DNA of 63,329 nt, from the NCBI RefSeq assembly GCF_018476525.1, contig NZ_JAHCST010000014.1, positions 141,619 to 204,947 of the forward strand. The letters are read 5' to 3'. The notes below the pieces were generated by a model. The model worked only from the letters and a program-made list of their open reading frames with translations, searched no databases and was not told where the DNA came from. This DNA is from Acrocarpospora catenulata. Its GTDB lineage: Bacteria > Actinomycetota > Actinomycetes > Streptosporangiales > Streptosporangiaceae. Made by a program: the position numbers and the translations under genes. This document shows, one piece after another, positions 7,377 to 16,109 of this stretch (position 1 is its first letter; every line of letters begins with the position of its first letter).

Positions 7377-9070
7377 ACCCCCAGATCCAGCTCGACATCG
7401 TCAACGGCTGCCTCATCGCGGGCATGCTGGCCCTGTCGATCAACCTGCTGCTCGGCTACACCCGCCACATCTCGGTGGCCCACGCGGCGTTCGCCGGGGT
7501 GGGCGCGTACGGCGCCACCTGGTTCTCCGTCCAGCAGGGCCTGCCGTTCCCCGTGTGTGTGGCGATCGGCGCGGGGCTGGCGCTGGCCTGCGGGTTCGTC
7601 GTCGGGTTGCCGTCGCTCGGGCTGATGGACGAGTTCCTCATCCTGCTCACCCTCTGCATCGGGGCGTTGTTCACCGCCGTCGTCACCAGCGCGCCCGACC
7701 TGGGCGGGGCCTACGGGCTGCTCGGCATCGAGCGGGTGAGCGTGGCGGGCCGGACGCTGCTGCGGCCGTCGGACTGGCTGCCGTACCTGGCTTTGGGGTT
7801 CTGCGCGGTGGTGGCGGTCTGCTGGTATCTCACCCGCTCGCCGTACGGGCGGCGGTTGCGCGCGGTGGGGGACGAGCCCACGGCGGCCGGCGCGCTCGGG
7901 CTGCCGGTCCAGTTGCTGCGGTTGCAGGTGTTCACGCTGGCCGCCGGTCTGGCCGGGGTCGCCGGGGCGACCAGCGCGTACTACAACCAGGTGACCTCGC
8001 CCGCGATGTGGAACTTCAACCAGACGCTTCTGATCATCATCATGGTCATCGTCGGCGGCACGGGCACCCTGACCGGCCCGGTCCTCGGGGCCGTCCTGGT
8101 GACCGTGCTGCCGCGCGCACTCCAGTTCGCGGGCCTGCCGGCCGACCGCGCGGGCACCTACAGCCAGATCATCTTCGCCGTGCTGCTGGTCGTCATGGTG
8201 CTGGCCAGGCCGGGCGGGCTGGTGCGCCGCCGTCCGGGTGGCCGGATCGTCTCCGGCCTGTTCGCCGGGTCGGGCGAGGCCGGGGAGGAGAGCCCCGCCG
8301 TCACCAGGGAAGTCACGGTGCGCGCCGAGGGCCTGACCAAACACTTCGGCGGGGTCGTCGCGCTCGACGGGGTCACGATCGCCCTGCCGGAGCGGCAGAT
8401 CTCCGCCCTGGTGGGGCCCAACGGCGCGGGCAAGACGACGCTGTTCAACGCGCTGACCGGGTTCCTGCCGGTGGAACGGGGCCGGGTGTTCGTCGGCGAT
8501 GTCGACGTCACCGCGATGTCGCCGGCCCGGCGGGCCCGGCTCGGGCTGGTCCGCTCCTTCCAGGACGTGCGCTCCTTCGCGACCATGTCGCCGCTGGACA
8601 GCGTGGCGGCGGCCGTCCCGGCCCGGCACGGCGCCGACCTGACCAGCGCGCTGCTCCACCCGCGTGCCACCCGGCGGGGCGAGCGCACGGCCCGGCGCAC
8701 GGCCCGCCACTGGCTCGGGTACGTCGGCGTGGACCCCGGCCATGCCGGCCCGGTCGGCGACCTGTCGTTCGCGGAGCAGAAGCTCGTCGCCCTGGCCCGC
8801 ACGCTCGCCTCCGGCGCGGAGGTGCTGCTGCTGGACGAGCCGCTGAGCGGCGTCGACGAGAGATGGGTTGACTCGATCATGGAACTGCTCGAACGGCTGC
8901 GCGACGACGGCCACACGATCTGCATCGTCGAGCACAGCCTGCACGTCGTGAGCCGCCTGGCCACCCACGTCTTCTTCATGGAGTCGGGCGCGCTGACCGC
9001 TACCGGTACGGTCGAGGAGTTGCTCGGGCGGCCGGAGTTCGCCGACGTCTACTTCGGGGCGGCGTCATGA
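7373..9070 (+). CDS. fused LivM-type permease and LivG-type ATPase
   Basis: 565 residues. Residues ~1-290 are a LivM-like permease (INLLLGYTRHISVAHAAFAG; later GGTGTLTGPVLGAVL). After a short linker residues ~320-565 are an ABC ATPase: Walker A GPNGAGKT (~349), ABC signature region LSFAEQKLV, Walker B VLLLDEP and the H-loop IVEHSL. The start overlaps the LivH stop and the stop overlaps the LivF start, so all parts are made together. LivM and LivG are normally separate; actinobacterial fusions occur and give one membrane half its own motor domain. The continuous frame with both domains intact argues against a sequencing error. Confidence 0.92.
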   Translation: MNPQIQLDIVNGCLIAGMLALSINLLLGYTRHISVAHAAFAGVGAYGATWFSVQQGLPFPVCVAIGAGLALACGFVVGLPSLGLMDEFLILLTLCIGALFTAVVTSAPDLGGAYGLLGIERVSVAGRTLLRPSDWLPYLALGFCAVVAVCWYLTRSPYGRRLRAVGDEPTAAGALGLPVQLLRLQVFTLAAGLAGVAGATSAYYNQVTSPAMWNFNQTLLIIIMVIVGGTGTLTGPVLGAVLVTVLPRALQFAGLPADRAGTYSQIIFAVLLVVMVLARPGGLVRRRPGGRIVSGLFAGSGEAGEESPAVTREVTVRAEGLTKHFGGVVALDGVTIALPERQISALVGPNGAGKTTLFNALTGFLPVERGRVFVGDVDVTAMSPARRARLGLVRSFQDVRSFATMSPLDSVAAAVPARHGADLTSALLHPRATRRGERTARRTARHWLGYVGVDPGHAGPVGDLSFAEQKLVALARTLASGAEVLLLDEPLSGVDERWVDSIMELLERLRDDGHTICIVEHSLHVVSRLATHVFFMESGALTATGTVEELLGRPEFADVYFGAAS

Positions 9071-9768
9071 CCGCCGTGCCGCTCTCCTGCGACCGCGTCT
9101 CGGCGGGGTACGGCCGCAAGCGTGTCCTGCACGAGGTGAGCGTGGCGGCCACGGCCGGGCGGGTGCTCGCGGTGCTCGGGCACAACGGCGCGGGCAAGAC
9201 GACGCTGCTCAGGACCCTGGCCGGGCTGATGAGACCGCAGGCCGGCCAGGTGAGCTGCGCGGGCGGTTCGACCGCCGCGGCGCTCCGGTCGGGCTTCACC
9301 ACGTACGTCCCGGCCGAGCGGTTCGTCTACCCCGACCTGACCGTCGAGGAGAACCTGCTGCTGGCCACGCCGGCCAGAGCGCGGGCCGAGGCCCCGGAGC
9401 GTATGGCGCGGGCCTTCGGCTACTACCCCGTGCTCGCCGAGCGGCGGCGCGTCACGGCCGGGCTGTTCAGCGGCGGCCAGCAGCGCATGCTCAGCATCGG
9501 CATGGCGCTGATGCGCGCCCCCTCGGTGCTGCTGCTCGACGAGCCGTCCCTGGGCCTGGCCCCGGCCATCCAGGACCAGCTCTTCGCCTCGGTGCGCCGC
9601 CTGGCGGACGAGGAGTCCCTGGCGGTGGTGCTGGTCGAGCAGAACGTGACCAAGGCCCTGGGCGTCGCGGACGAGGCGGTCGTCATCAGGTCGGGCCGGA
9701 CCGTGCACCGCGGCCCGGCGCGCGACCTGGGCGGGCTCGACCGCACACAGTGGTGGGAACTGTTCTGA
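9067..9768 (+). CDS. ABC importer ATPase, LivF type
   Basis: 233 residues with Walker A GHNGAGKT (~38), signature FSGGQQRMLS, Walker B VLLLDEPSLGLAP and EQN at the H-loop position, as is normal for LivF. It pairs with the ATPase half of the preceding fusion. It is the last gene of the importer operon; 93 nt later the second LacI-controlled operon begins, with the operator only 11 nt after this stop. Confidence 0.93.
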   Translation: MTAVPLSCDRVSAGYGRKRVLHEVSVAATAGRVLAVLGHNGAGKTTLLRTLAGLMRPQAGQVSCAGGSTAAALRSGFTTYVPAERFVYPDLTVEENLLLATPARARAEAPERMARAFGYYPVLAERRRVTAGLFSGGQQRMLSIGMALMRAPSVLLLDEPSLGLAPAIQDQLFASVRRLADEESLAVVLVEQNVTKALGVADEAVVIRSGRTVHRGPARDLGGLDRTQWWELF

Positions 9769-9778
9769 TACCGGTTAA

Positions 9779-9792
9779 TGCAATCGATTGAC
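9779..9792. promoter_or_regulatory. LacI-type operator, copy 2
   Basis: Exactly the same 14 bases as at 5053-5066 (TGCAATCGATTGAC), again overlapping a -35 hexamer. It links the thiolase/ligase/lactonase operon to the LacI regulator. Confidence 0.8.
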
Positions 9793-9816
9793 TATGGATA
9801 GGTCCGAACCTAGGCT
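9788..9816 (+). promoter_or_regulatory. predicted promoter of the thiolase operon
   Basis: TTGACT (9788-9793), 17-bp spacer, TAGGCT (9811-9816); about 45 nt before the GTG start. The arrangement of -35 box and operator is the same as at the importer promoter. Confidence 0.5.
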
Positions 9817-9861
9817 CCCGAACAAGGGTCGGACCGAAACGGTGGAAGTGGGAAGTCCTAA

Positions 9862-11052
9862 GTGACAGATCAGCGTGTAGCCATCGCCGGGGTGGGCCAG
9901 ACCACCATCTGGCCCCGAGGCCAGTCGGCGCCCCTGACCGAGATCGACCTGACCTGCCAGGCGTTGACGTCGGCCTGCGCCGACGCGGGAATCCCCGTCA
10001 CCGACGTGGACGGCTTCGCCTTCTACCGGGGCGGCGTCGACGCCGGACTGCTCGCCCAGACCCTGGGCATCAAGGAGATCACCTTCTGCGCGTCCCTGTC
10101 GGGCGCGGGCGGCGGTTCGGCGGGCACCCTGGGCCTGGCCGCCGCCGCCATCCGGTCGGGCATGGCCACCGTCGTGGCCTGCCCGATGGCCTTCCAGCAG
10201 ATCGGCACCCGGTTCGGCGCGGCCTACGCCCGCGACGGCGTCGGCGGCGGTCCCCTCTACAACCACGCCGCCCCCGAGGACGACTTCCTCAGGCCCGCCG
10301 ACCTGGTGGCCCCCGCCCAGATGTTCGCCCTGATCACCCAGCGCCATATGCACAAGTACGGCACCACCCGCGAGGCGTTCGCCGAGGTGGCGACGACCTT
10401 CAGGGACAACGCCCGCAAGACCCCCGGTTCGCTGATGACCAAGCCGATGACCCGCGACGACTACTTCAACGCCCGGATGATCAGCGACCCCATCTGCCTC
10501 TACGACTGCTGTGTGGAGTCGGAGGGCGCCGGGGTCGTGCTGGTGACGTCCCTGGAGCGCGCCAGGGACCTGCGGCCGACCCCGGTGGAGGTGCTCGCCT
10601 CGGTCCACGGCGGCGAGGGCGACTGGGGCCAGGGCATCATGTGGCTGAACATGCCGGACGAGATCTTCTCCTCCTCCGGCCACCGCGGCGTCGCCCGGCG
10701 CATGTACGAGCGGGCGGGCATCACCCCCGCCGACGTCGACGTGGCGATGATCTACGACCACTTCTCGCCGATGGTCCTGCTGCAACTGGAGGACTACGGC
10801 TTCTGCGGCGTGGGGGAATCCAACGACTTCGTCCTGGACGGCAACATCCGCATGGACGGCGCCATCCCGGTCAACCCCAACGGCGGCCAGTTGTCCAACG
10901 GCTACCTCATCGGCTTCAGCCTGGTCACCGAGGCCGTGCGCCAGGTGCGCGGCGAGGGCGCCAACCAGGTGCCGGGTGCGGAGGTGGCCCTGGTCACCGG
11001 CGGCCCCGCCGCGCTGCCGGTGAGCGGCTCTCTGCTCGGGGCGGTGCGCTGA
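9862..11052 (+). CDS. thiolase-superfamily (SCP2/lipid-transfer type) protein, probable acyl-CoA lyase
   Basis: 396 residues from GTG 9862 with GGAAG upstream. Starts QRVAIAGVGQT like SCP2-type thiolases. At the site where thiolases have the nucleophilic Cys before AxxxIxxG the sequence is SGAGGGSAGTLGLAAAAIRS: by motif alignment the Cys is replaced by Gly. The C-terminal GGQLSNGY region is retained. In steroid side-chain catabolism such proteins (Ltp2) need a DUF35 partner and act as retro-aldolases releasing an acyl-CoA; here a DUF35 gene follows 1 nt later. A retro-aldol C-C cleavage role is therefore likely, but it is inference; a thiolase role is less likely without the Cys. Confidence 0.82.
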   Translation: MTDQRVAIAGVGQTTIWPRGQSAPLTEIDLTCQALTSACADAGIPVTDVDGFAFYRGGVDAGLLAQTLGIKEITFCASLSGAGGGSAGTLGLAAAAIRSGMATVVACPMAFQQIGTRFGAAYARDGVGGGPLYNHAAPEDDFLRPADLVAPAQMFALITQRHMHKYGTTREAFAEVATTFRDNARKTPGSLMTKPMTRDDYFNARMISDPICLYDCCVESEGAGVVLVTSLERARDLRPTPVEVLASVHGGEGDWGQGIMWLNMPDEIFSSSGHRGVARRMYERAGITPADVDVAMIYDHFSPMVLLQLEDYGFCGVGESNDFVLDGNIRMDGAIPVNPNGGQLSNGYLIGFSLVTEAVRQVRGEGANQVPGAEVALVTGGPAALPVSGSLLGAVR

Positions 11053-11053
11053 C

Positions 11054-11500
11054 ATGAAGACAGCTGACATGGAGACGATGGAGAAGCTCGCCCGGCTCGG
11101 GCTCTACCCGACGAAGGACACCCTGCCCTTCTGGGACGCCCTGCTCGCCGGTTCGCTGGTCACCTGCCGGTGCGCCGCGTGCGGCCGGTTCCGCCAGCCG
11201 CCGTCCGGGTTCTGCCCGGGATGCCGGCACACCGAGGTCGTCTGGCAGCGCTCGGACGGCGTCGGCACCGTCTACTCCTTCACCTGGGCCCGGCACGCCT
11301 TCACGCCTGGCCTTCGCGACCGGGTGCCGTACGTCATCGCGCTCGTCGAACTCGACGACGCGCCGGGCGTGCGCCTCATCGCCAACATTCTGGACGCCGG
11401 CGAGGACCAGGTGCGGGTCGGCGCGAGAGTCGTGGCCGACCACCGCAACGCCGCCGAGGCGCGGATCGACTTCGTCCTGCGGGGAGAGGCCGATGACTGA
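11054..11500 (+). CDS. DUF35 OB-fold / zinc-ribbon protein, partner of the thiolase-like enzyme
   Basis: 148 residues. An N-terminal rubredoxin-like zinc ribbon with two Cys pairs (CRCAAC and CPGC, ~residues 38-59) is followed by an OB-fold (TVYSFTWARHAF; PYVIALVELDD). DUF35 proteins almost always form a complex with a thiolase-fold partner and help bind the acyl-CoA. Lies 1 nt after the thiolase-like gene and overlaps the acyl-CoA synthetase start by 8 nt. Confidence 0.92.
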   Translation: MKTADMETMEKLARLGLYPTKDTLPFWDALLAGSLVTCRCAACGRFRQPPSGFCPGCRHTEVVWQRSDGVGTVYSFTWARHAFTPGLRDRVPYVIALVELDDAPGVRLIANILDAGEDQVRVGARVVADHRNAAEARIDFVLRGEADD

Positions 11501-13004
11501 CCCGACGCTCGTCACCCTGCTCCGCTCCGCCGACTCGGGCGGCGTCACGTTCGTCGGCGGGGAGACGATCCCCTGGCGGGAGGCGGCCTCCCGGGCCGCG
11601 GACACGGCCGGTCGGTTGAGCGGCCTCGGTGTGCGGCCGGGCGACCACGTCGCCGTCATGCTGCCCAACTCCGCCGCGTTCCTCGACGTGTTCTTCGGCG
11701 CGGTGGTCCTGGGGGCGGTCGTGCTGCCGGTCAACCTCGACTTCCGGGGGCCGATGCTGGAGCGGGTCCTCAGCGTCGTGGATCCCGCCCTGGTCGTCGT
11801 CGACGCGCACGCCGCCGTCCCCGCGGAACTGGCCGGCGTGCGTACGATCACCGCGGCCGAGCTCGGCCGTCTGCCGGTCGCCCCGCTGACTCCGCACGCC
11901 GCCAGGCCCGACGACCCCGCCGTGCTGATGCTGACCTCGGGCACGACGACCGGCCGGTCCAAGGTGGTCGTCTACAGCCACCGGGCCGCGCTCCAGTTCG
12001 CCGCCGCGACGGTCAGGTGCATGCCCTACGGCCCGGACGACGTGGTCTACACGTGCCTGCCGCTGGTGCACGGCGCGGCCCTGATGTGCGACCTGCTGGG
12101 GTCGCTGCTGTCGGGCGCGTCCATCGTGATCGCCGGACGGTTCAGCGCCTCGCGCTACTGGGACGACATCGCCGCCCACGGGGCCACCACGGCCAGCACC
12201 CTGGGCACGATCACGCAGATCCTCGTCCAGTCGCCGGTCCGTGCCGCCGAGCGCGCCCACCGGCTGCGCGTGGTGCGCCGCTCGGGGGTCACCGTCGAAC
12301 TGACCCGCGAGTTCGAGGCCAGGTTCGGGGTCGCCACCACCGAGATGTACGGCCTCACCGACGCCGGCCTGATCACCGGGCTGCTTCCCGGCGAGCACCG
12401 GCTGGGCTCCTGCGGGTCGCTGTTCGGCGAGTGGGAGGCCGAGCTGCGCGACCCGCTGGGCCGGGTGGTGCCACCCGGTGAGGCGGGCGAGCTGTTCGTC
12501 CGCCCGGCCGGCTCCGGCACGCTGCCCCTCGGTTACCTGGAGGACCCGGCGTTCGCCGCCACCCTGGCCGGCGGCTGGTTCCCCACGGGCGACGTGCTCG
12601 CCAGGGACACCGAGGGCTACTACGCCTTCGTGGGCCGCGCCAAGGACGTCATCCGCCGCGCGGGCGAGAACATCGCCCCGGCCGACGTCGAGTACGTGCT
12701 GGCCCGCCACCCCTCCGTCGTGGAGGTCGCGGTGTACGCGGTGCCGAGCTCCTACGGCGAGGACGAGGTCATGGCGGCGGTCGTGCTGGACGCGGGCCCG
12801 CTCGACGCCGCCGCGCTGCGCGCGTTCTGCGCCGAGCGCCTGCCCTACTTCGCCGTGCCCCGCTACTACCGGGCGCTGCCGGAGCTGCCGCGCACCGCCA
12901 CCCAGAAGGTGCGGGTCCAGTCGCTCCGGTCGACGGGCGTCTCGCCCGACACGGTCGACACCGGCTCGACCTCCCGATCGGCCGTACGAAAGGTGACGCA
13001 GTGA
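11493..13004 (+). CDS. AMP-forming acyl-CoA synthetase / ligase
   Basis: 503 residues of the ANL superfamily. Motifs in order: P-loop LTSGTTTGRSKVV, MYGLTDAG, GWFPTGDVLAR, the hinge GRAKDVIRRAGENIAP and the C-terminal catalytic Lys in RTATQKVRV. It activates a carboxylic acid to its CoA thioester via an acyl-adenylate. Within the operon it supplies the acyl-CoA for the dehydrogenation/lyase steps. Substrate not predictable; resembles medium-chain or crotonobetaine/carnitine-type ligases in architecture. Overlaps the next start (GTGA). Confidence 0.92.
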   Translation: MTDPTLVTLLRSADSGGVTFVGGETIPWREAASRAADTAGRLSGLGVRPGDHVAVMLPNSAAFLDVFFGAVVLGAVVLPVNLDFRGPMLERVLSVVDPALVVVDAHAAVPAELAGVRTITAAELGRLPVAPLTPHAARPDDPAVLMLTSGTTTGRSKVVVYSHRAALQFAAATVRCMPYGPDDVVYTCLPLVHGAALMCDLLGSLLSGASIVIAGRFSASRYWDDIAAHGATTASTLGTITQILVQSPVRAAERAHRLRVVRRSGVTVELTREFEARFGVATTEMYGLTDAGLITGLLPGEHRLGSCGSLFGEWEAELRDPLGRVVPPGEAGELFVRPAGSGTLPLGYLEDPAFAATLAGGWFPTGDVLARDTEGYYAFVGRAKDVIRRAGENIAPADVEYVLARHPSVVEVAVYAVPSSYGEDEVMAAVVLDAGPLDAAALRAFCAERLPYFAVPRYYRALPELPRTATQKVRVQSLRSTGVSPDTVDTGSTSRSAVRKVTQ

Positions 13005-13858
13005 GTGGAAAGACGCCCAGGGTCGCGGCCGTGACCGGGGGAGCCAGCGGCATCGGCCTGGGGATCGTGGAACGGCTGGTCGCCGACGGCTGGAAGGTCG
13101 TCGCCGGCGACATCAACCCCGTCACGCTTGAGCAGGCGTTCGCGTCCTTCGACGCCGGGGACGTCGCCGGGGTCGGCTGCGACGTCAGCGTGGAGGACGA
13201 CGTGGCCCGCCTGGTGGCCACCGCCGTCGAACGGTTCGGCCGCCTCGACTGCATGGTGAACAACGCCGGGATCTCCGGCGCGTTCGGGCCCATCCACGAG
13301 CTCGACGTCGCCCACTGGGACTTCACGTTCGCGATCCTGGCCAGGGGCGTCTTCCTGGGCACCAAACACGCCACCCGCCAGTTCCTGGCCCAGGGCGGCG
13401 GCGGGTCGATCGTCAACATGTGCTCGATCGCCGCGTGGGACGGCGGCACCGGCCCGCAGGCGTACTCGGCGGCCAAGGCGGCCGTGCAGAACCTCACCTG
13501 GAGCACCGCCGCCGAGCTGGCCGCCCACCGCATCCGGGTGAACGCGGTGGCCCCCGGATCGGTGATCACGCCGATGTGGATGAAGGGCCGCGACCAGAGC
13601 CACGTCGACCAGGCGCTGGCACTGCAACCGGTCAAGGAGCCGACGACCAGCGCGCATGTGGCCGAGGCGGTGGCCTTCCTCGCCGACCCCGAGCCCGCGA
13701 TGATCACCGGCACCTGTGTGGCCGTCGACGGGGGCATCTCGGCGGCCGGGACCGATCTGGCCCGCCGTCTGGGCAACAACCCCGGAGCCCTGAGGATCTC
13801 GGGGCTCAACATGGGGACCTCGGGGGCCAAGTCCGTCGTCAACGTCCTCGACAGCTAA
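13001..13858 (+). CDS. short-chain dehydrogenase/reductase
   Basis: 285 residues, classical SDR with extra C-terminal residues. Cofactor motif TGGASGIGLG at the N-terminus, acidic residue at the end of the second strand (AGDINP), suggesting NAD(H), the NNAG motif, catalytic Ser (CSIAAWDG) and YSAAK (Tyr-x3-Lys). It oxidises a secondary alcohol, plausibly the one made by the P450 or by hydration, to a ketone. The start GTG overlaps the ligase stop. Confidence 0.93.
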   Translation: MSGKTPRVAAVTGGASGIGLGIVERLVADGWKVVAGDINPVTLEQAFASFDAGDVAGVGCDVSVEDDVARLVATAVERFGRLDCMVNNAGISGAFGPIHELDVAHWDFTFAILARGVFLGTKHATRQFLAQGGGGSIVNMCSIAAWDGGTGPQAYSAAKAAVQNLTWSTAAELAAHRIRVNAVAPGSVITPMWMKGRDQSHVDQALALQPVKEPTTSAHVAEAVAFLADPEPAMITGTCVAVDGGISAAGTDLARRLGNNPGALRISGLNMGTSGAKSVVNVLDS

Positions 13859-13869
13859 AGGAAAATCAG

Positions 13870-14682
13870 GTGAGCAGAGGAATCCGCGTCCACCCCCTGA
13901 GCCTCGGCGAACTGACCAACGACCTGGGCCTGCCGCTCTACCTGGGCGGCCTGGCCATGCCGAGCGACCCCGAGCACGCCGCCGCGATGTGCACGCAGAG
14001 CATGAGCTCCTACGTCATCGAGCACCCGAAGGCCGGCCCGATCCTGTTCGACACGGGGGTCGCGCCCGAACGTGAGGGGTTGTGGCCCAAGGAGTCGATC
14101 GAGCTGGCCTCGCCCTCCCTTTACGAGCCGGAGCACCGCCTGGACAACGCGCTGAACGCGGCCGGGTTCGAGCTGTCGGACATCAAGGCGGTGGTGATCA
14201 GCCACCTGCACATGGACCACGGCGGCGGCCTGGAGTTCTTCCGTGGCACCGACGTGCCGGTGTTCGTGCACGAGATCGAGCTCAAGAACGCCTTCTACAA
14301 CGTGGCGACCGGTGAGGACTTCGGGCCGTACCTGCCGCACTACATCGACCCGACCTTCAACTGGGTGCCCATCCACGGCGAGAAGTGGGACCTGTTCGAG
14401 GGCATCACCCTGTACCAGATGTCGGGCCACGCCCACGGGCTGCTGGTGCTGCGCGCGGAGATGCGCAACCACGGCCACTGGATCTTCACCAGCGACCAGT
14501 TCCCGCTGCGGCAGAACTACGAGGAGCCCATCCCGCAGGGCTGGATCATGCGGGACCACCCCGGCTGGTGGCGGAGCTGGCGCTTCACCAAGAGCCTGGA
14601 ACAACGATTCGACGCGCGCATCGTCTTCGGTCACGACAAGGACGACTTCGCCGCCATCGCCGCGCAGCGCGTCTACGACTGA
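13870..14682 (+). CDS. metallo-beta-lactamase-fold lactonase (AHL-lactonase type)
   Basis: 270 residues from GTG 13870 (AAAGGAA upstream). Contains the metal-binding HLHMDH motif (SHLHMDHGGG) and a later GHAHG and GHD supplying further ligands, as in AiiA-type N-acyl homoserine lactonases. The family opens lactone rings of several kinds. In this operon, next to a second, unrelated lactonase, ring-opening of a pathway lactone is more likely than quorum quenching; that is inference from context. Confidence 0.85.
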   Translation: MSRGIRVHPLSLGELTNDLGLPLYLGGLAMPSDPEHAAAMCTQSMSSYVIEHPKAGPILFDTGVAPEREGLWPKESIELASPSLYEPEHRLDNALNAAGFELSDIKAVVISHLHMDHGGGLEFFRGTDVPVFVHEIELKNAFYNVATGEDFGPYLPHYIDPTFNWVPIHGEKWDLFEGITLYQMSGHAHGLLVLRAEMRNHGHWIFTSDQFPLRQNYEEPIPQGWIMRDHPGWWRSWRFTKSLEQRFDARIVFGHDKDDFAAIAAQRVYD

Positions 14683-14700
14683 GAAACAGGAGACAGGTCA

Positions 14701-15624
14701 ATGACGAGGTTCGACTTGTTCATACCCCCGGTGACCGAACTCGCCGAGAGCCCGGTCTGGGACGTCGACGAGCAGCGCCTCTACTGGGTGGACAGCACCG
14801 GCGGGGCCCTCTACCGGGCCGACGGCGCGGGCGGGAACATCCAGATCTGGAAGATGCCCGGCATGGTCGGCGCGATCAGCCTCAGAGCGGCCGGGGGAGC
14901 CCTGGTCACCCTCGACGACGGCGTCTACACCTTCGACTTCGACAGCTCCGAGCTGGTCAAGCTGGTCGACCCGGAGCCGTCGGCGGCCTCCCGGCTGAAC
15001 GACGGCAAGGTCGACCGGCAGGGCCGGTTCGTCACGGGCACCATGAGCTACGCCCTCATCGACCCGAGCACGAACTGGCTCGTCGGGAAGATCGAGACGG
15101 GCTGCTCGCTCTACCGCCTCGACCCCGACCTGTCCGCGGCGGAGATCCACCCGAACATCGGCATCACGAACGGCCCCTGCTTCAGCCCCGACGGGACCAC
15201 GATGTACTGCTCGGACAGCTGGGCCGAGGAGATCTACGCCTTCGACTACGACACCACGACCGGCGCGCTGAGCAACCAGCGGGTGTTCGCGTCGTACGCC
15301 AAGGACAAGGGCGTCACGGGCCTGGCGCAACCCGACGGCGCGACCGTGGACGCCGAGGGTTACCTGTGGAGCGTGGCCGTCTACGCGGGCGAGATCCGCA
15401 GGTACGCCCCCGACGGCACCCTCGACCGGCGGATCCAGACACCCACCATGAAGCCGACCAGCGTCACCTTCGGCGGCCCCGACCTCGACGTGCTGTTCGT
15501 GACGACGATGGCCAACCCCGACCTGCCGGTGCCCTACCCGAAGGACGGCCCGCTCGCCGGCGGCATCTTCGCGGTACGCGGGCTCGGGGTCACCGGGGTG
15601 CCGCAGCGGCGCTTCGCGGGCTGA
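14701..15624 (+). CDS. SMP-30/gluconolactonase-family lactonase
   Basis: 307 residues with a strong AGGAGAC ribosome site. Six-bladed propeller family: ELAESPVWD near the N-terminus (metal Glu), SRLNDGKVDRQGRFVTG (Asn/Asp), and QPDGATVDAEGYLW (metal Asp). These enzymes hydrolyse sugar or other lactones using a divalent metal. It is the last gene of the LacI-controlled operon and the second lactonase in it, after the MBL-fold one, suggesting two successive or stereochemically different lactones in the route. Confidence 0.9.
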   Translation: MTRFDLFIPPVTELAESPVWDVDEQRLYWVDSTGGALYRADGAGGNIQIWKMPGMVGAISLRAAGGALVTLDDGVYTFDFDSSELVKLVDPEPSAASRLNDGKVDRQGRFVTGTMSYALIDPSTNWLVGKIETGCSLYRLDPDLSAAEIHPNIGITNGPCFSPDGTTMYCSDSWAEEIYAFDYDTTTGALSNQRVFASYAKDKGVTGLAQPDGATVDAEGYLWSVAVYAGEIRRYAPDGTLDRRIQTPTMKPTSVTFGGPDLDVLFVTTMANPDLPVPYPKDGPLAGGIFAVRGLGVTGVPQRRFAG

Positions 15625-15631
15625 CCACTTC

Positions 15632-15655
15632 GCGCCGGCCCGGCCAGGGCCGCGC
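15632..15655. terminator. bidirectional hairpin terminator
   Basis: GCGC-C-GGCCC, loop GGCCA, GGGCC-GCGC: a 9-bp stem with one bulged C, in the 35-nt gap between the convergent lactonase and epimerase genes. Position and symmetry fit a shared terminator separating region 1 from region 2. Confidence 0.6.
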
Positions 15656-15659
15656 TGAT

Positions 15660-16109
15660 CTAGCGTGGGCCCGCCGGGCCGCCGCCCGTGGCGGGTTCCT
15701 GGACGAACTCCACCAGGACGCCGCCGAACGAGCGGGGATGGGCGAACGCGATCCGCGTCCCCATCCCGCCGGGGCGCGGTCGTTCGTCGACGAACCGCAC
15801 CCCCCGGGCGCGCAGCGCGGCGACCGTCGCGTCGATGTCGTCCACCTCGAACGCGAGATGGTGGAATCCCTCGCCGCGCTTGCGCAGCGAGTCGCGGACC
15901 ACGCCGTCGCCGGTCGCCTCCAGCGTCTGCACCCAGCAGTCGCCCGCCGGGATCATGCGCTCGACGAACCCGGCGGCCGACTCGGTGTGCCCCACCTCCA
16001 GGCCGAGCAGGTCGCACAGGAGCCGCGACCACACGGCACCGGTCTCCTCGGCGAACGCGATGTGGTGAATGCCGCGGACCAGGCTCAAACGGTTCTCCAT
16101 GATCGTCAC
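15660..16109 (-). CDS. VOC-family protein, methylmalonyl-CoA epimerase-like
   Basis: 149 residues from GTG 16109 (overlaps the permease stop), or 146 from ATG 16100. Two glyoxalase-fold halves with the metal ligands of methylmalonyl-CoA epimerase: RGIHHIAFA at the start, GFHHLAFEV in the middle and VLVEFVQEP near the end. It would interconvert the two epimers of a 2-substituted malonyl-CoA. It lies at the far end of the importer operon, while the matching B12 mutase lies on the other side of the divergent promoter, which supports one shared pathway. Confidence 0.87.
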   Translation of the reverse strand: MTIMENRLSLVRGIHHIAFAEETGAVWSRLLCDLLGLEVGHTESAAGFVERMIPAGDCWVQTLEATGDGVVRDSLRKRGEGFHHLAFEVDDIDATVAALRARGVRFVDERPRPGGMGTRIAFAHPRSFGGVLVEFVQEPATGGGPAGPR

